Part shown: piece by piece, positions 23,601 to 32,655 of the stretch
Numbering within the stretch: the stretch's first letter is position 1
How the letters are laid out: each line of letters starts with the position of its first letter
Assembly: GCA_015075585.1 (NCBI GenBank)
Contig: JABTUB010000001.1
Location: forward strand, 682,001-746,000
Length of the DNA stretch: 64,000 nucleotides
Direction: 5' to 3'
Source of the DNA: Chloracidobacterium sp.
Lineage (GTDB): Bacteria; Acidobacteriota; Blastocatellia; Pyrinomonadales; Pyrinomonadaceae
Position numbers and translations under genes: made by a program
The notes under the pieces: model-generated
Told to the model about the DNA's origin: nothing
Database searches by the model: none
What the model saw: only the letters and a program-made list of their open reading frames with translations

Positions 23601-25264
23601 CCAAGGCCGCTGCCGTTGCCGTGAATACGGTTCGACGTGCCGTGTGTTACCTCGTGGATGATGATATCAGCGTCGCCCGTGCCGTCACGATCTGGCGTCG
23701 GATAATCCCAAAGATACATCTGCATACGGCCGCGACTACCGTCTCCCGGAGTCGAAAAGTTCGCATTGTTTGTACCTGACGAATCCTGGCCTTCTGCCGA
23801 GACACGGTCGTTTCCGAGGCCGCCGTTGCCGAAATTGTCATTCTGGAAGTTACGCGCCGCCTCGTTAAAGCCGAGCTTGTAAAGCTCATCGTGATAACGG
23901 TTCATAACGTAGAACATCTGAATGACCGCTCCGCGCTGCGCTTCCGTCGTAAGCGGGGCGTCGCCCGGTGCCGGATTTCCCGGCGGCGGGTTCCATGTTG
24001 ATGTAAATACACGGTTCGGGCTTCCGATCTGTGGGGCATCAACGCCGTTCGAGCCGTCGCGGTCGATACCAGCTTCAAGGTTGTTGCCGTCGGTCTTATT
24101 GTCGGCGTCATTGATCCAGCCCTTCTGGTTGAACGTCTGACCGTTCTCATTTCCGATAACGCTGATCGTATTTCGTGCTGTGATCGTTCCTTGCGTACCG
24201 AGAGCCGGATCATTTGGGCCCGGGCTGAGCGGTGCGGCGGAACTGGCGATCTTAGCCCACGTATTCGGCTGATTGTAAACCTCATACGTTGCGGGGACCG
24301 TGCCATCGTCATCGGTGATATTCTTGTGCCAGAGCACGGTATTGGTATTCGCATCAACGATCACATAGTAAGCGTTGACCGGCTGCCAAATAAGCACACG
24401 CCATGAAGGAACGGCAACGCCCGGCTCTGTCGGGAAGTACATCTTTTCGGCTGTCGTCGCCCAATCGCCTTCGCCGAAGACGACCTTATTTGCGCTCGAT
24501 GCGTCGGCATTCATCACCTTTTCATCGGGGCGAAGCTCGTGCCGAATGTGCTGTGCCGCATTTTGAACGGCTACTGCCGGATCACCGAAATCGGTCGAAA
24601 CGGAACCGTAGTTGATGCCCGGTGCCAAATTGTTGATAACACGGATAATCCGTCCGTCCCGGGTAAAGCCCGCTTTGACCTCACCACGGAAGACCGGGAT
24701 ATTGTTGATCCGCTGCTCAAGGTTGGCGAACGAAAGATTACCGTCAGGATTCGTGTAATCAGCCGTCGTTACAAGCTCATCAACCTGCTGAGATGTAACG
24801 CCGATCAGGTTATTGTTCTCTTTAACGAAGTTGCGAAGGATATCAGCGCCTTTTGCGTTCGACGGCGCAGAAAGCCACTCGATACGATCGCGATACACAT
24901 CAGGCGATATCACCTCTGGAATGCGTATATCTTCGTTGTACTCGACCTTTACAGTGGGCATCCGCTGGCGCAGGGCACTCTCACCGTCCTTAAAGCGAGC
25001 ACGTACATCGGAGACCAGTGCATCACTCGTACCCGCTCTTTGTCGAAGCTCAACGAGTTTATTCTGATCCTCCTTTGACTGCCGGATATCCCACATCTTC
25101 GGGATACCCTCATCCAAACTCGATGTCCGATGGAACAAGCCTACGCGTGATCCCGCGGATGAGCGAAAATAACTCGGCAGCACGGCCAACGCCGCGAAAA
25201 TACCGAGTATCAACAGGCACAGCAAGAGGCCGCTACGCCTTTCTTTAGAGAAATTTCTCTGCAT
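20657..25264 (-). CDS. Secreted M36 (fungalysin-type) metallopeptidase with VCBS repeats and a P-domain-like C-terminus
   Basis: The 1535-residue protein begins with a hydrophobic export segment (about residues 13-31), then a long propeptide with FTP-like features (about 100-210) and the catalytic M36 domain with the zinc motif HEVTH (H537 to H541) and the third-ligand region MGEGWGDWYA. A jelly-roll/CARDB-like part follows, then six FG-GAP/VCBS repeats with DxDGDGxTD calcium loops, and finally a ~180-residue domain like the proprotein convertase P domain (ISHTWVGDIIIKV, ADGTWVVNISDNAGGDTG). It should be a large calcium-dependent extracellular protease. A good ribosome site (AGGAGGG) precedes the start. 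It is paralogous to the next gene. Confidence 0.93.
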   Translation of the reverse strand: MQRNFSKERRSGLLLCLLILGIFAALAVLPSYFRSSAGSRVGLFHRTSSLDEGIPKMWDIRQSKEDQNKLVELRQRAGTSDALVSDVRARFKDGESALRQRMPTVKVEYNEDIRIPEVISPDVYRDRIEWLSAPSNAKGADILRNFVKENNNLIGVTSQQVDELVTTADYTNPDGNLSFANLEQRINNIPVFRGEVKAGFTRDGRIIRVINNLAPGINYGSVSTDFGDPAVAVQNAAQHIRHELRPDEKVMNADASSANKVVFGEGDWATTAEKMYFPTEPGVAVPSWRVLIWQPVNAYYVIVDANTNTVLWHKNITDDDGTVPATYEVYNQPNTWAKIASSAAPLSPGPNDPALGTQGTITARNTISVIGNENGQTFNQKGWINDADNKTDGNNLEAGIDRDGSNGVDAPQIGSPNRVFTSTWNPPPGNPAPGDAPLTTEAQRGAVIQMFYVMNRYHDELYKLGFNEAARNFQNDNFGNGGLGNDRVSAEGQDSSGTNNANFSTPGDGSRGRMQMYLWDYPTPDRDGTGDADIIIHEVTHGTSNRIHGNGSGLGNQGGMMGEGWGDWYAHVMTSTPTDPINGVYTEGGYATYQLGGSFTANYFYGIRRFPTAVMAFTGGPNNKPYNPLTFGHINSNCDTTLGTPSNAVSSAYPRSPVIATSGSCSQVHNAGEIWKIALWEVRARFVQRRGFDDGNRAVLQAVTDGMKLSPLNPTFLQERDAIIAAAAALPYANLASADASDVREGFRIRGMGWSASVQTASSVTEAFDSPNAALDTFSVSDSTGNGNGFPEPGENVVLAIGVKNPNTGAPITNVTVTIDGGSPINYGTINDGQTVTQNIPYTVDPNAACGSTVSLSIVVSSTLGAQPAAIRSFVLGNPNGVLENFDGVTAPALPAGWTMTQDNGTGITWTTSATGANTAPNSAFANDPSGVNMASLVSPSTNVTSASAKLKFKNKYATENTYDGAVLEIKIGAGTWQDILAAGGTFVSGGYNGTLSTSFQNPLGGRQAWTGTSAGYLSTEVNLPAAANGQSVQFRWRMASDSSVGATGINIDDVEFINGYTCGAVATRARGDFDGDGKTDLAVFRPSEGNWYVQGSTNGFSATHWGLATDTIAPGDYDGDGKTDFAVFRPDANPANNDYFVLMSNGNVFRATSWGLPDDVPVSGDYDADGKTDLAVFRPSTGVWYVLNSSNNSNTVEPFGLTGDKPLAIDPEGDGKTNLAVYRPSENRWYIAKPTGSPATNFYVYDFGATGDQPAPADYDGDSKEDVAVFRPSDGTWYIRKSSDGSVIYTAFGQNGDIAVPGDYDGDGTADVAVYRGGTWYVNGSTAGTFQSNFGVATDIPVPYKFLPDMSGGGGGGSVTVSYTGPDVPFPDNNPAGVNINVPVSGVGTISDLNFSIDQVSGGTCDGTSGNVNCGISHTWVGDIIIKVTSLGGTTVAVYDRPGVPVPTSVGCSNNNLANILLNDEGGLPAVETACNTAGGTSAVFPSGNYSPNNPMSAFDGENADGTWVVNISDNAGGDTGTARAFSLIFNSGN
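21225..22065 (-). repeat. Six FG-GAP/VCBS-type coding repeats
   Basis: Within the 1535-residue peptidase, a unit of roughly 47-50 codons repeats six times. Each copy has a D-x-DGDG-x-x-D calcium loop, an AVFRP segment and a WY segment. At DNA level the copies are similar enough to read as an imperfect tandem array on the minus strand. These units usually build a beta-propeller, which commonly needs seven blades; only six clear copies are seen. Confidence 0.85.
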
Positions 25265-25512
25265 CTTAAAGCCCTCCTAAAAGCTTTTGTTCTATTGCGG
25301 CTACCTTCCTTTCGGGTTATTGCCGAAGGTGTTGAACCAAACATGATGTCCGCTGCAAAAAACGCAATCGCCGAATCTGGAAAATAGCAAGATCTCCAAA
25401 TCGAACTAGTTCTTGGTTAGAAAACAACTCAGTTTTAACAGATTTCGGTCAAATCGTCAATGAAAAGTAACTGAGCCTATAAAAATTTCAGGCGGCCCTT
25501 TCGAGTGTTGGT
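25265..25512. other. Intergenic region between the two peptidase genes
   Basis: The 248 bases hold the leader and presumably the promoter of the minus-strand peptidase at 20657-25264, whose ribosome site is the CCCTCCTA complement near 25271-25278. I see no further gene, no clear promoter pair and no strong terminator for the upstream peptidase gene, so read-through between the two is possible. Confidence 0.4.
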
Positions 25513-28500
25513 TTAGGGCAAATATGACCGCGGGATTGCGAGGTCGCCTGCCAAACCGAAGGAATATGCGAGATAGCCGGCAGTAGAACGGTTCAAATAC
25601 CAAATCCCGTTGCGGTAAACAGCCTCATCCGATCTGCCGTCGCCGTCATAATCTCCCGGAACCGGCACATCGCCACTCATCCCAAAGTGTGTAACAACAT
25701 AAGCTCCGTCAGAACTGTTCAGCCTATACCAACGGCCGTCTGACGGCCTGAATACCGCAATATCTGCTTTGCCGTCGCCGTCATGATCTGCTTCGACAGG
25801 CAGATCACCATTCATCCCGAAGGTTTGGATGTTCACTGTTTCCGAGGAACTGTCGATCCGATACCAAACGCCTGTCGAAGGACGCCAAACGGCAATATCC
25901 GCTTTGCCGTCACCGTCATAATCATCCGAAACCGGCATGTCGCCGCTGAGGCCAAAGTGCTGGATCCTTACGGCACCATCCGACGACCTTCTTGAATACC
26001 AATCACCCGTCAAAGGCCGAAATACGAGCAGATCGCTCTTTCCGTCGCCGTCAACGTCTGCGGGTTTGGCGATGTCGCCGGACATGCCAAAATGGATCAT
26101 ATAGACTGCGCCCGTTCCGCTCTCAAACACATACCAATCGCCGCTGTCAGGACGAAAGACCGCGATGTCGGCCTTGCCGTCGCCGTCATAGTCGCCCGGT
26201 ACGGGAACATCGGTCAAAATTCCGAAATGCGAAGCAAAGAACCCGGCACTTGATCGGTTCAGATACCAATTTCCTTCGCTCGGCCTGAAAACAGAGATAT
26301 CCGTCTTACCGTCGCCGTCAAAATCCGCTCGCGCCCTTCTGCCGTTTGAGACTGAGCAAACATAACTGCCAATGATATGAATATCGTCGATGTTCCAGCC
26401 GCCGCCGGTCGGCGCCGTGTTGTTATCAGCCCCGAAACGCCATCGCAAGCGGAACGGCCGTCCCGCATTGATTGGCGGCAGTGCAGCTACGGTAGTGATG
26501 TAACCATTCGATGTGCCGCTCCACGCAGGACGGTTCGCGATCGGATTATTCGTTCCGTTGCCCAATATCGTGTCATAACCGCCTTGCCTGAAGGTGCCGC
26601 CTGCGGTAATGATGTCTTGCCAATCACCCGAGTCGATGCTGATCTCGAGGAGGCCGCCGTCCCATCCGGCCTCTGTATTGTACTTGTGCCTAAATGACAC
26701 CATTCCTGACGGCGTGTCGATCGTGAACACCTCCGATGTAAGATCGGTGCCGCCGCCCACGCTTGCCGGGTCCGGTGCGAACGCTGAATTCGGAAGCGAC
26801 TGGGCATCACCGGACACGGTAACAAAGCTCGAAGGCCCGCCAGTCGAGGTTGAGAACCATCCGTTCGGTATGGTCGGAGCAGTAACGGAATCAAAGTTCT
26901 GCGCGGCGGTGGCGATCGGCTGTCCTGTTGTCAGCGGCCTTGAGAACGATGTCGGCCCAAGGCTGCTTTCGACGTTTAATGTAATGCTGATCGTCGCTCC
27001 GCATGCCGTATCGGCCGGAACGGTAAAGGCGATCTCGCGGCTGACCGTCGCCCCATTAGCGAGGTTTCCGTAGCTCGCGGTTCCGCCGCCGACGAGTGAT
27101 AGTGTTACATTCTGCGCAGTGTGGCCGGTCGAATTTGTGAGCGGTATGTTCAGTAGGATCGCTTCGCCCGGGTCCGGATAGCCGCTATTATTGCCCGTTG
27201 AGTCGTTAATGGAAATGGCCGGCTGCTGGAAAAGATTCGGCGAGTCGAATGCCTCTGTAACGCGGGTGTCGCCGGCTCCCGAGCCGTTATTTATGATCTT
27301 TGCGCTGATGCCGATGCCGCGGATCGCGAAACCTGCCCAAACGTCCTGCACGTCCGCGGCTGCGTCTGACGAGCCTGTCTGTGCCGCGGCGACGATCGCA
27401 TCGCGCTCAGTGAGAAATGTCGGTGCCAGCGGTGCGAGCTTCATACCGTCGGTAACAAGCTGCAAAGCGCGTCGATTGCCCACTTCCCAGCCAAGCCGCT
27501 GCACCATTCGAGCGCGGATCTCCCAAAGAGCCGCACTCCAGATCTCGCCCAGATTGTGAACGGCATCGGCTGTGCCCGAACCATAAGGCCCGCGTTGGAA
27601 CGCGCCGTCGCTTAGGTTCATTTGTGTCTGATCGGCATCCGCGAACGTCAACGGATTGTGAGGCAAGTTGCCGGGGCCGCCCGTGAATGAGCGAACCGCC
27701 ATCGGGAAGCGCCGTATTCCATAATAATAATTTGCCGTGTAGGAGGGTGTAGCAAGATATGTGATGTATCCGCCCGTTGCATAAACGCCGTTTATCGGAT
27801 CGGTCGGTTGGCTGAGGAGACTTTGGGCATAAAAATCAGACCAGCCTTCGCCCATTCCGCGTGACATATTCAGCGTCAGCCCCGAAGCGTTGCCGTGCAG
27901 CCGATTCGAGAGTCCGTGCGTTGCTTCGTGGACCACAACATGGCTGTCAAGATCACCGTCGAAGTCAGGGTCAGGCCCTGTAAAGATATACATCTGCATC
28001 CGGCCGCGAGAGCCGTCGGCCGGCGTCGAAAAATTCGCGTTGCCCGTTCCGTTGCAGTCCTGTGCTTCCGCCGATATCCGATCGCCGCCACTGCCGCCGC
28101 GGCCGAAATTATCGTTTTGAAAATTACGCGCTTGTTCGGTAAACCCAAGACGGTAAAGCTCGTCGTGATAGCGGTTCATCGTGTAGAATAGCTGCGTTAC
28201 GACGCCTTTTTGATACTCGGAGAATCCATGCGGCTGCGGTATCTGATCACAAGGTGAAATGGGCTCGCCTGCGGGCACCGGCGAGTCGCCCGAATTCGTA
28301 TTCGGATCACCTGGCAAATAGCTGAACGAAAATACCCGATTCGTACCCACCGCACGTCCGTTTGTTGTATCTACACCGTTTATCGTATCCCGGTCGAGGC
28401 CTGCTTCGAGATTGTTGCCGTCAGTCTCGTTGCCGCCGTCCGTGATCCAGCCAAGATTGTTGAATGTGTGTGGCGGTTCGTTGCCGATGAGCGTGATCTG

Positions 28501-29547
28501 CGTTCGGTTTATTCCCGAACCTTGCAGCCCGTTCGGAGATGTCGGGCCGGGTGTGAACGGAAATGGATTTTCAGCGACGTTCATTATTGCGGCCGAATTC
28601 GCATAAATGCCGTAGGTCGCCTGCTGGGTCTGCTCGTCAGCAAGGTCTTTGATCCACAATTTTGTTCCCGAATTCGCATCAACGATCACGTAATACGCCC
28701 CCTTAGGCAGCCAGATAAGCACCCTGTATGCAGGGACAACAACGCCGGGTTCGGTCGGGAAGTAGATCTTTTCGACTGTTGGTGCAAAGTCGCCTGTGCC
28801 GAAGGCGGAAATTGTTCCGGCGGTGTGCATCTCAGCGCCCGAGCCGAGATCTTTCGGGTCGATCGAGAGGGAGATCGCCGCGTACTCAACCGCTTTAAGC
28901 GGATCGCCGAAATCAGTCGGAACGCCCGCTGCGGAAACGGGTGCGAGGTTATTGATCACGCGGATCATCTCGCCGCGTTTCGTAAAACCTGCTTTTACGG
29001 TTCCTCGAAATACCGGCACGCCGTTGATCTCTTGCTCAAATTCAGCAAAGGACAGGTTGCCGTCCGGATTCGTATAGTCCGCAAACATTCGCAGTCCGTC
29101 GATCTGTAACGGATCAAGGCCGATAAGGGTGTGATTTTCTCTGAGGAAACCGCGAAGTATCTCAGAACGCTTCTGTTGCGATGCCTGAGTAAGGAACGCT
29201 CGTCCTTTTATCACATCGGAACCGATCACCTCGGGAATACGCAGGTCGCCGTTGTACTCGACCTTCAGCTCTTTCACTCGTTTTGATAGGGCTTTCTCGC
29301 CCCGCACAAAACCGTCGCGAATGTCCGCGATCTCAGCGGCAGAGATCTGTGCTGCGTTACGGTAGCCTGTCAATGCGGGGCCGGCGGCCGGGTCGGTGCG
29401 AATGTCGTAATAGACCGGCAGAACGGTTCGGCCAGCGGAGGCGGAACTCTTCCAGTTGGCCCCGATCATCAGAGCATTTGTGATACAAAGCCCTGCGATT
29501 AGTAAAAGGGCGTGACGGCGTGTGGTGCGGCGATACTTCATTCGCAT
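25513..29547 (-). CDS. Secreted M36 (fungalysin-type) metallopeptidase with VCBS repeats
   Basis: The 1344-residue paralogue of the neighbouring peptidase has the same order: an export segment (about residues 13-32), propeptide (FTP-like), M36 catalytic domain with HEATH (H540 to H544) and GEGWSDFYAQ, a beta-rich middle and six FG-GAP/VCBS repeats at the C-terminus. It lacks the P-domain-like end of its neighbour and stops right after the last repeat. The two proteins align throughout the catalytic part with many substitutions, so the duplication is not recent. It is divergent from the DinG-type helicase gene. Expected role: extracellular proteolysis. Confidence 0.92.
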   Translation of the reverse strand: MRMKYRRTTRRHALLLIAGLCITNALMIGANWKSSASAGRTVLPVYYDIRTDPAAGPALTGYRNAAQISAAEIADIRDGFVRGEKALSKRVKELKVEYNGDLRIPEVIGSDVIKGRAFLTQASQQKRSEILRGFLRENHTLIGLDPLQIDGLRMFADYTNPDGNLSFAEFEQEINGVPVFRGTVKAGFTKRGEMIRVINNLAPVSAAGVPTDFGDPLKAVEYAAISLSIDPKDLGSGAEMHTAGTISAFGTGDFAPTVEKIYFPTEPGVVVPAYRVLIWLPKGAYYVIVDANSGTKLWIKDLADEQTQQATYGIYANSAAIMNVAENPFPFTPGPTSPNGLQGSGINRTQITLIGNEPPHTFNNLGWITDGGNETDGNNLEAGLDRDTINGVDTTNGRAVGTNRVFSFSYLPGDPNTNSGDSPVPAGEPISPCDQIPQPHGFSEYQKGVVTQLFYTMNRYHDELYRLGFTEQARNFQNDNFGRGGSGGDRISAEAQDCNGTGNANFSTPADGSRGRMQMYIFTGPDPDFDGDLDSHVVVHEATHGLSNRLHGNASGLTLNMSRGMGEGWSDFYAQSLLSQPTDPINGVYATGGYITYLATPSYTANYYYGIRRFPMAVRSFTGGPGNLPHNPLTFADADQTQMNLSDGAFQRGPYGSGTADAVHNLGEIWSAALWEIRARMVQRLGWEVGNRRALQLVTDGMKLAPLAPTFLTERDAIVAAAQTGSSDAAADVQDVWAGFAIRGIGISAKIINNGSGAGDTRVTEAFDSPNLFQQPAISINDSTGNNSGYPDPGEAILLNIPLTNSTGHTAQNVTLSLVGGGTASYGNLANGATVSREIAFTVPADTACGATISITLNVESSLGPTSFSRPLTTGQPIATAAQNFDSVTAPTIPNGWFSTSTGGPSSFVTVSGDAQSLPNSAFAPDPASVGGGTDLTSEVFTIDTPSGMVSFRHKYNTEAGWDGGLLEISIDSGDWQDIITAGGTFRQGGYDTILGNGTNNPIANRPAWSGTSNGYITTVAALPPINAGRPFRLRWRFGADNNTAPTGGGWNIDDIHIIGSYVCSVSNGRRARADFDGDGKTDISVFRPSEGNWYLNRSSAGFFASHFGILTDVPVPGDYDGDGKADIAVFRPDSGDWYVFESGTGAVYMIHFGMSGDIAKPADVDGDGKSDLLVFRPLTGDWYSRRSSDGAVRIQHFGLSGDMPVSDDYDGDGKADIAVWRPSTGVWYRIDSSSETVNIQTFGMNGDLPVEADHDGDGKADIAVFRPSDGRWYRLNSSDGAYVVTHFGMSGDVPVPGDYDGDGRSDEAVYRNGIWYLNRSTAGYLAYSFGLAGDLAIPRSYLP
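25520..26345 (-). repeat. Six FG-GAP/VCBS-type coding repeats
   Basis: The C-terminal end of the 1344-residue peptidase holds six tandem units of ~48 codons (DxDGDGKxD, AVFRP, WY pattern). They correspond to those in the neighbouring peptidase but here form the protein terminus. The repeat DNA is recognisable from the recurring gccgtcgccgtc-type segments on the plus strand. Confidence 0.85.
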
Positions 29548-29675
29548 TGGTTAGTAAGAAGCAGTGCCGAAAGTTAAAATGAATATACAAAGGCTCATGC
29601 CCGCTATTCAGTGGTTCGTTGGCACTTTATTGAAGGCGATTTTAGCAGAATGGGCACTGCAATCAAAGGGTTGCG

Positions 29676-31643
29676 ATGAACGACGGTCAAGCTGAACAGC
29701 GTAAAAGTCTGATTGAAGAGATACTCGGCGTGGGCGGCCTGGTGTCGCGCTTTCACGATTCTTTTGAATATCGCGAGGGCCAGATCCAGATGGCAAATGC
29801 GGTCGCGAATGCACTGGAGGCCGGCCGCCATGCGATCATTGAAGCGGGTACAGGTACGGGCAAGACGCTTGCGTATCTGGTGCCTGCGATCTGCCATGCC
29901 GTCGAGTCGGGCAAGCGGATAATCATATCGACCGGCACAAAGAATCTTCAGGAACAGCTTATCGAAAAGGATATCCCGTTCCTTCAAGGCGTAATGGATG
30001 AGCGATACAAGGGATCGTACGCCCTGATGAAAGGCAGGGCGAATTATCTTTGCCTTTATCGGATGGCACGATCCGAGCACCAGCCTTTGCTTGACGGCAT
30101 CGCCGACGTGGATCATTTCCGCGAAGTGCATCAGTGGGCGCGAACAACAGTATTCGGCGATCGTGCCGAGCTGACCCATCTGCCCGAAAATCTGACGTTT
30201 TGGAACAGGATCAATGCAAAGAGCGATACTTGTATCGGCCAGAAATGCCCTGAGTTCGAAACGTGCTTTATCACAAAGATGCGTTCGCGTGCGGAGGCGG
30301 CGGAGATCGTTGTGGTGAACCATCATCTTTTCTTTGCCGACCTGAACGTGCGGAACAATAATTTCGGACGCGTGCTGCCGGATTATGATGCGGTGATATT
30401 TGACGAGGCACATCTGATCGAGGACATCGCGGCGGATTACTTCGGGTTTCAAGCTTCGAATTACCAGATCGAAGAGATGGTCCGCGATGCCGACAAGCTT
30501 GAGATCACGGATGCAAACGCTACCGCCGCGATCTTGCGGATCGGAGCGAAGATCATTGGCATCGCGGATATCTTTTGGAACAAGTTCCGCCGCGTCGCGG
30601 CTGCCGAAGGGCGATTTCCCCTTGACGGCCGTCAGGAGGAGGTGAGCGAGGCACATTCGGCTCTCGACGCCGCACTCAATGAGCTTGAGTTGAAGATCGA
30701 CTTTCATGCCGGCAAACTGCCCGACGCCGAGAACTTGGTATGGCGGATCAGACAAATGCGGTTCAGCCTCGCCTTTGTTATAAAACAGGACGACGGCAAC
30801 TTTGTCTATTGGATCGAGCGCCGCAACCGCGGCATCTACCTGCAAGCGTCGCCGATCGATGTTTCGGGCCTCTTGAGCGAGAAGCTGTTTGACAGGGTTC
30901 GCAGCTGTATTCTTACATCGGCGACGATGTCCGCAAATACTGATTTCCGCTTCATCCGCGACCGGCTCGGCATTCCGGCGGCGAAGGCCGATACGCTGAT
31001 CGCCGGATCGTCATTCGACTACGAATCGCAGGCGCTGGTCTATTTGCCGAAAGCGATGCCCGACCCGCGATCACAGGATTTTATACACGCGGCGGCGGAC
31101 GAGATCGTCAAGATACTTCAAGTAACGCGCGGACGAGCATTCGTGCTGTGTACTAGCAACGCCTCGATGATATCGCTTCACGACGCTGTTTCGGGCCGTA
31201 TCGGCCACCCATGCCTTTTGCAGGGAACGATGTCAAAAAGCGGGTTGATCGAGCAGTTCCGCGAGACAAAGGGAGCGGTTCTGTTCGCGACGCAGAGTTT
31301 TTGGCAGGGCGTGGACGTACGCGGTGAGCAGCTGTCGTGCGTGATAATCGATAAGCTGCCGTTCGCCGTGCCGACCGATCCGCTCGTTGCCGCACGGTCA
31401 AAATATATCGACGAGAACGGCGGCCGATCCTTTACCGATTACAGCATTCCGCAGGCGATCATCACGCTAAAGCAAGGGGTCGGCCGGCTTATCCGCAGCA
31501 AGGCTGACCGCGGCGTCATCGTCATCCTTGACCAGCGGCTGCGTACAAAGCCCTACGGTAAGATATTTCTCTCGAGCCTGCCGCGTATGCGCATAACGAA
31601 CGACCTATCGGCCGTAGCGGCGATGCTCGACGAAGGTAAGTGA
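29676..31643 (+). CDS. DinG/XPD-type ATP-dependent DNA helicase
   Basis: The 655-residue superfamily 2 helicase has Walker A GTGTGKTLAYL (about residues 57-67), a cluster of cysteines (CLYRM near 118 and CIGQKCPEFETC near 184-195) that would hold the 4Fe-4S cluster, and the DEAH box in VIFDEAHLIED (about 237-247). Later helicase motifs include LTSATMS, FATQSFWQGVDV and QGVGRLIRS. This set defines the DinG/YoaA branch that unwinds forked or R-loop DNA. It is divergent from the peptidase gene with 128 bases between starts. Confidence 0.92.
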   Translation: MNDGQAEQRKSLIEEILGVGGLVSRFHDSFEYREGQIQMANAVANALEAGRHAIIEAGTGTGKTLAYLVPAICHAVESGKRIIISTGTKNLQEQLIEKDIPFLQGVMDERYKGSYALMKGRANYLCLYRMARSEHQPLLDGIADVDHFREVHQWARTTVFGDRAELTHLPENLTFWNRINAKSDTCIGQKCPEFETCFITKMRSRAEAAEIVVVNHHLFFADLNVRNNNFGRVLPDYDAVIFDEAHLIEDIAADYFGFQASNYQIEEMVRDADKLEITDANATAAILRIGAKIIGIADIFWNKFRRVAAAEGRFPLDGRQEEVSEAHSALDAALNELELKIDFHAGKLPDAENLVWRIRQMRFSLAFVIKQDDGNFVYWIERRNRGIYLQASPIDVSGLLSEKLFDRVRSCILTSATMSANTDFRFIRDRLGIPAAKADTLIAGSSFDYESQALVYLPKAMPDPRSQDFIHAAADEIVKILQVTRGRAFVLCTSNASMISLHDAVSGRIGHPCLLQGTMSKSGLIEQFRETKGAVLFATQSFWQGVDVRGEQLSCVIIDKLPFAVPTDPLVAARSKYIDENGGRSFTDYSIPQAIITLKQGVGRLIRSKADRGVIVILDQRLRTKPYGKIFLSSLPRMRITNDLSAVAAMLDEGK

Positions 31644-31646
31644 AGA

Positions 31647-31673
31647 GAAAAATGGCCGTCTTTGCAGACGGCC
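31647..31673 (-). terminator. Terminator between converging helicase and small regulatory-domain gene
   Basis: The 8-base-pair stem ggccgtct (31654-31661) and agacggcc (31666-31673) has a four-base loop. Read on the minus strand it is followed by attttt, a proper terminator tail for the gene at 31700. On the plus strand it may also slow transcription leaving the helicase gene. Confidence 0.75.
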
Positions 31674-31699
31674 TCTAAACAGCGACCGCAGGCTTTCGC

Positions 31700-32023
31700 T
31701 TACTGGTCGGCGGTGATCCTCAGGTCGGTAACCTCATCGGTAACAGCGACTGTTTGCGGTTGGAACGTGTATCGCTTTGCAGTGGCCGTGATGACGTATG
31801 TTTGGCCCGACTCAACCTCGTCGAAACGAAAATACCCGAACGGGCCTGTGATCGTACGCAGGCTGTTGCCTGCCGCATCGGTCATCACGACCGATGCCTT
31901 TGAAACCGCCCTGCCGTTCACATCCGTAACGACACCACTGACCGGCATCAAGCCTCCACCGAGTGCCGGGCGAAAAAAATGAAATATTAAAGGTATCCTA
32001 CTCGGAGTTTTGTTGATACTCAC
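31700..32023 (-). CDS. Isolated carboxypeptidase-regulatory-like domain protein
   Basis: The frame is 107 residues; the part from about residue 27 on (PVSGVVTDVNGRAVSKASVVMTD-type segment, then GPFGYFRFDEVESGQTYVITATA) is one complete carboxypeptidase regulatory-like beta-sandwich domain. An ATG at 31948 would give just that domain plus a few residues. No signal peptide or anchor is obvious, although the longer start adds a hydrophobic stretch. Such domains are normally the N- or C-terminal piece of bigger secreted or TonB-linked proteins, so this may be a broken remnant or a small exported protein. A terminator follows. Confidence 0.65.
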   Translation of the reverse strand: MSINKTPSRIPLIFHFFRPALGGGLMPVSGVVTDVNGRAVSKASVVMTDAAGNSLRTITGPFGYFRFDEVESGQTYVITATAKRYTFQPQTVAVTDEVTDLRITADQ

Positions 32024-32031
32024 GTTAAAAT

Positions 32032-32427
32032 ATGGCGGTTATGGCGGCTTTTTTTGAAGTGATGATCGAGCGGAACTTTTCATCCGCTCACCAACTGCGC
32101 GGCTACAAGGGCAAGTGTGAGAACCTGCACGGGCACAATTACAAGGTCGAGATATTTGCTAAGGGCGAGGAGCTGAACAACATCGGCCTGCTCATTGATT
32201 TCGGCGACCTGAAGGCAGCCGCGGACGAGATCGTAAAATACCTCGACCATCGGAACATAAATGAGCTTCCCCCGTTCGATGAGGAGTTGAATCCTTCGGC
32301 CGAGAACCTCGCGCGCTACTTTCTCGAGTATCTGAATACGCGGATATCAGATGAGCGCGTCTCGGTTTACAAGGTTCGATGTTATGAGACGCCGACGAGC
32401 GTAGCGACTTATCAAGTGGACGAATGA
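32032..32427 (+). CDS. queD: 6-carboxy-5,6,7,8-tetrahydropterin synthase QueD
   Basis: The 131-residue protein is a member of the PTPS/QueD fold: zinc histidines in FSSAHQL (about residues 16-22) and NLHGHNYKV (about 33-41), the catalytic Cys before NLHGHN, and the closing CYETPTSVATY. QueD converts 7,8-dihydroneopterin triphosphate to 6-carboxytetrahydropterin, an early step to queuosine. Possible starts are ATGs at 32032, 32041 and 32056. Start is not settled by a clear ribosome binding site. A bidirectional terminator follows. Confidence 0.92.
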   Translation: MAVMAAFFEVMIERNFSSAHQLRGYKGKCENLHGHNYKVEIFAKGEELNNIGLLIDFGDLKAAADEIVKYLDHRNINELPPFDEELNPSAENLARYFLEYLNTRISDERVSVYKVRCYETPTSVATYQVDE

Positions 32428-32463
32428 TATGAGCTTTTGCGCTAAATTGTTGAAATAAAAAAG

Positions 32464-32489
32464 GCAGCGGGCGTTCACCCGCTGCTTTT
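32464..32489. terminator. Bidirectional terminator after queD and tRNA-Pro
   Basis: The stem gcagcggg (32464-32471) and cccgctgc (32478-32485) has a six-base loop; it is followed by tttt on the plus strand and preceded by a run of A, which makes a T tail on the minus strand. It serves converging queD and tRNA-Pro. Confidence 0.85.
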
Positions 32490-32496
32490 CTGTAAA

Positions 32497-32573
<77 letters not shown>

Positions 32574-32655
32574 TTAAGTCAATCTACGAGTCTAGGGCAG
32601 AGGAACCGCTAAGTCAAACAATAGCCGCGCACTTTGCGAGCGGCCGCACGCTCCC

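Noticed and set aside
29604..30845. 413-codon minus-strand frame opposite the DinG-type helicase
   Set aside because: The helicase has all its motifs on the plus strand; the reverse frame is an artefact of codon bias.
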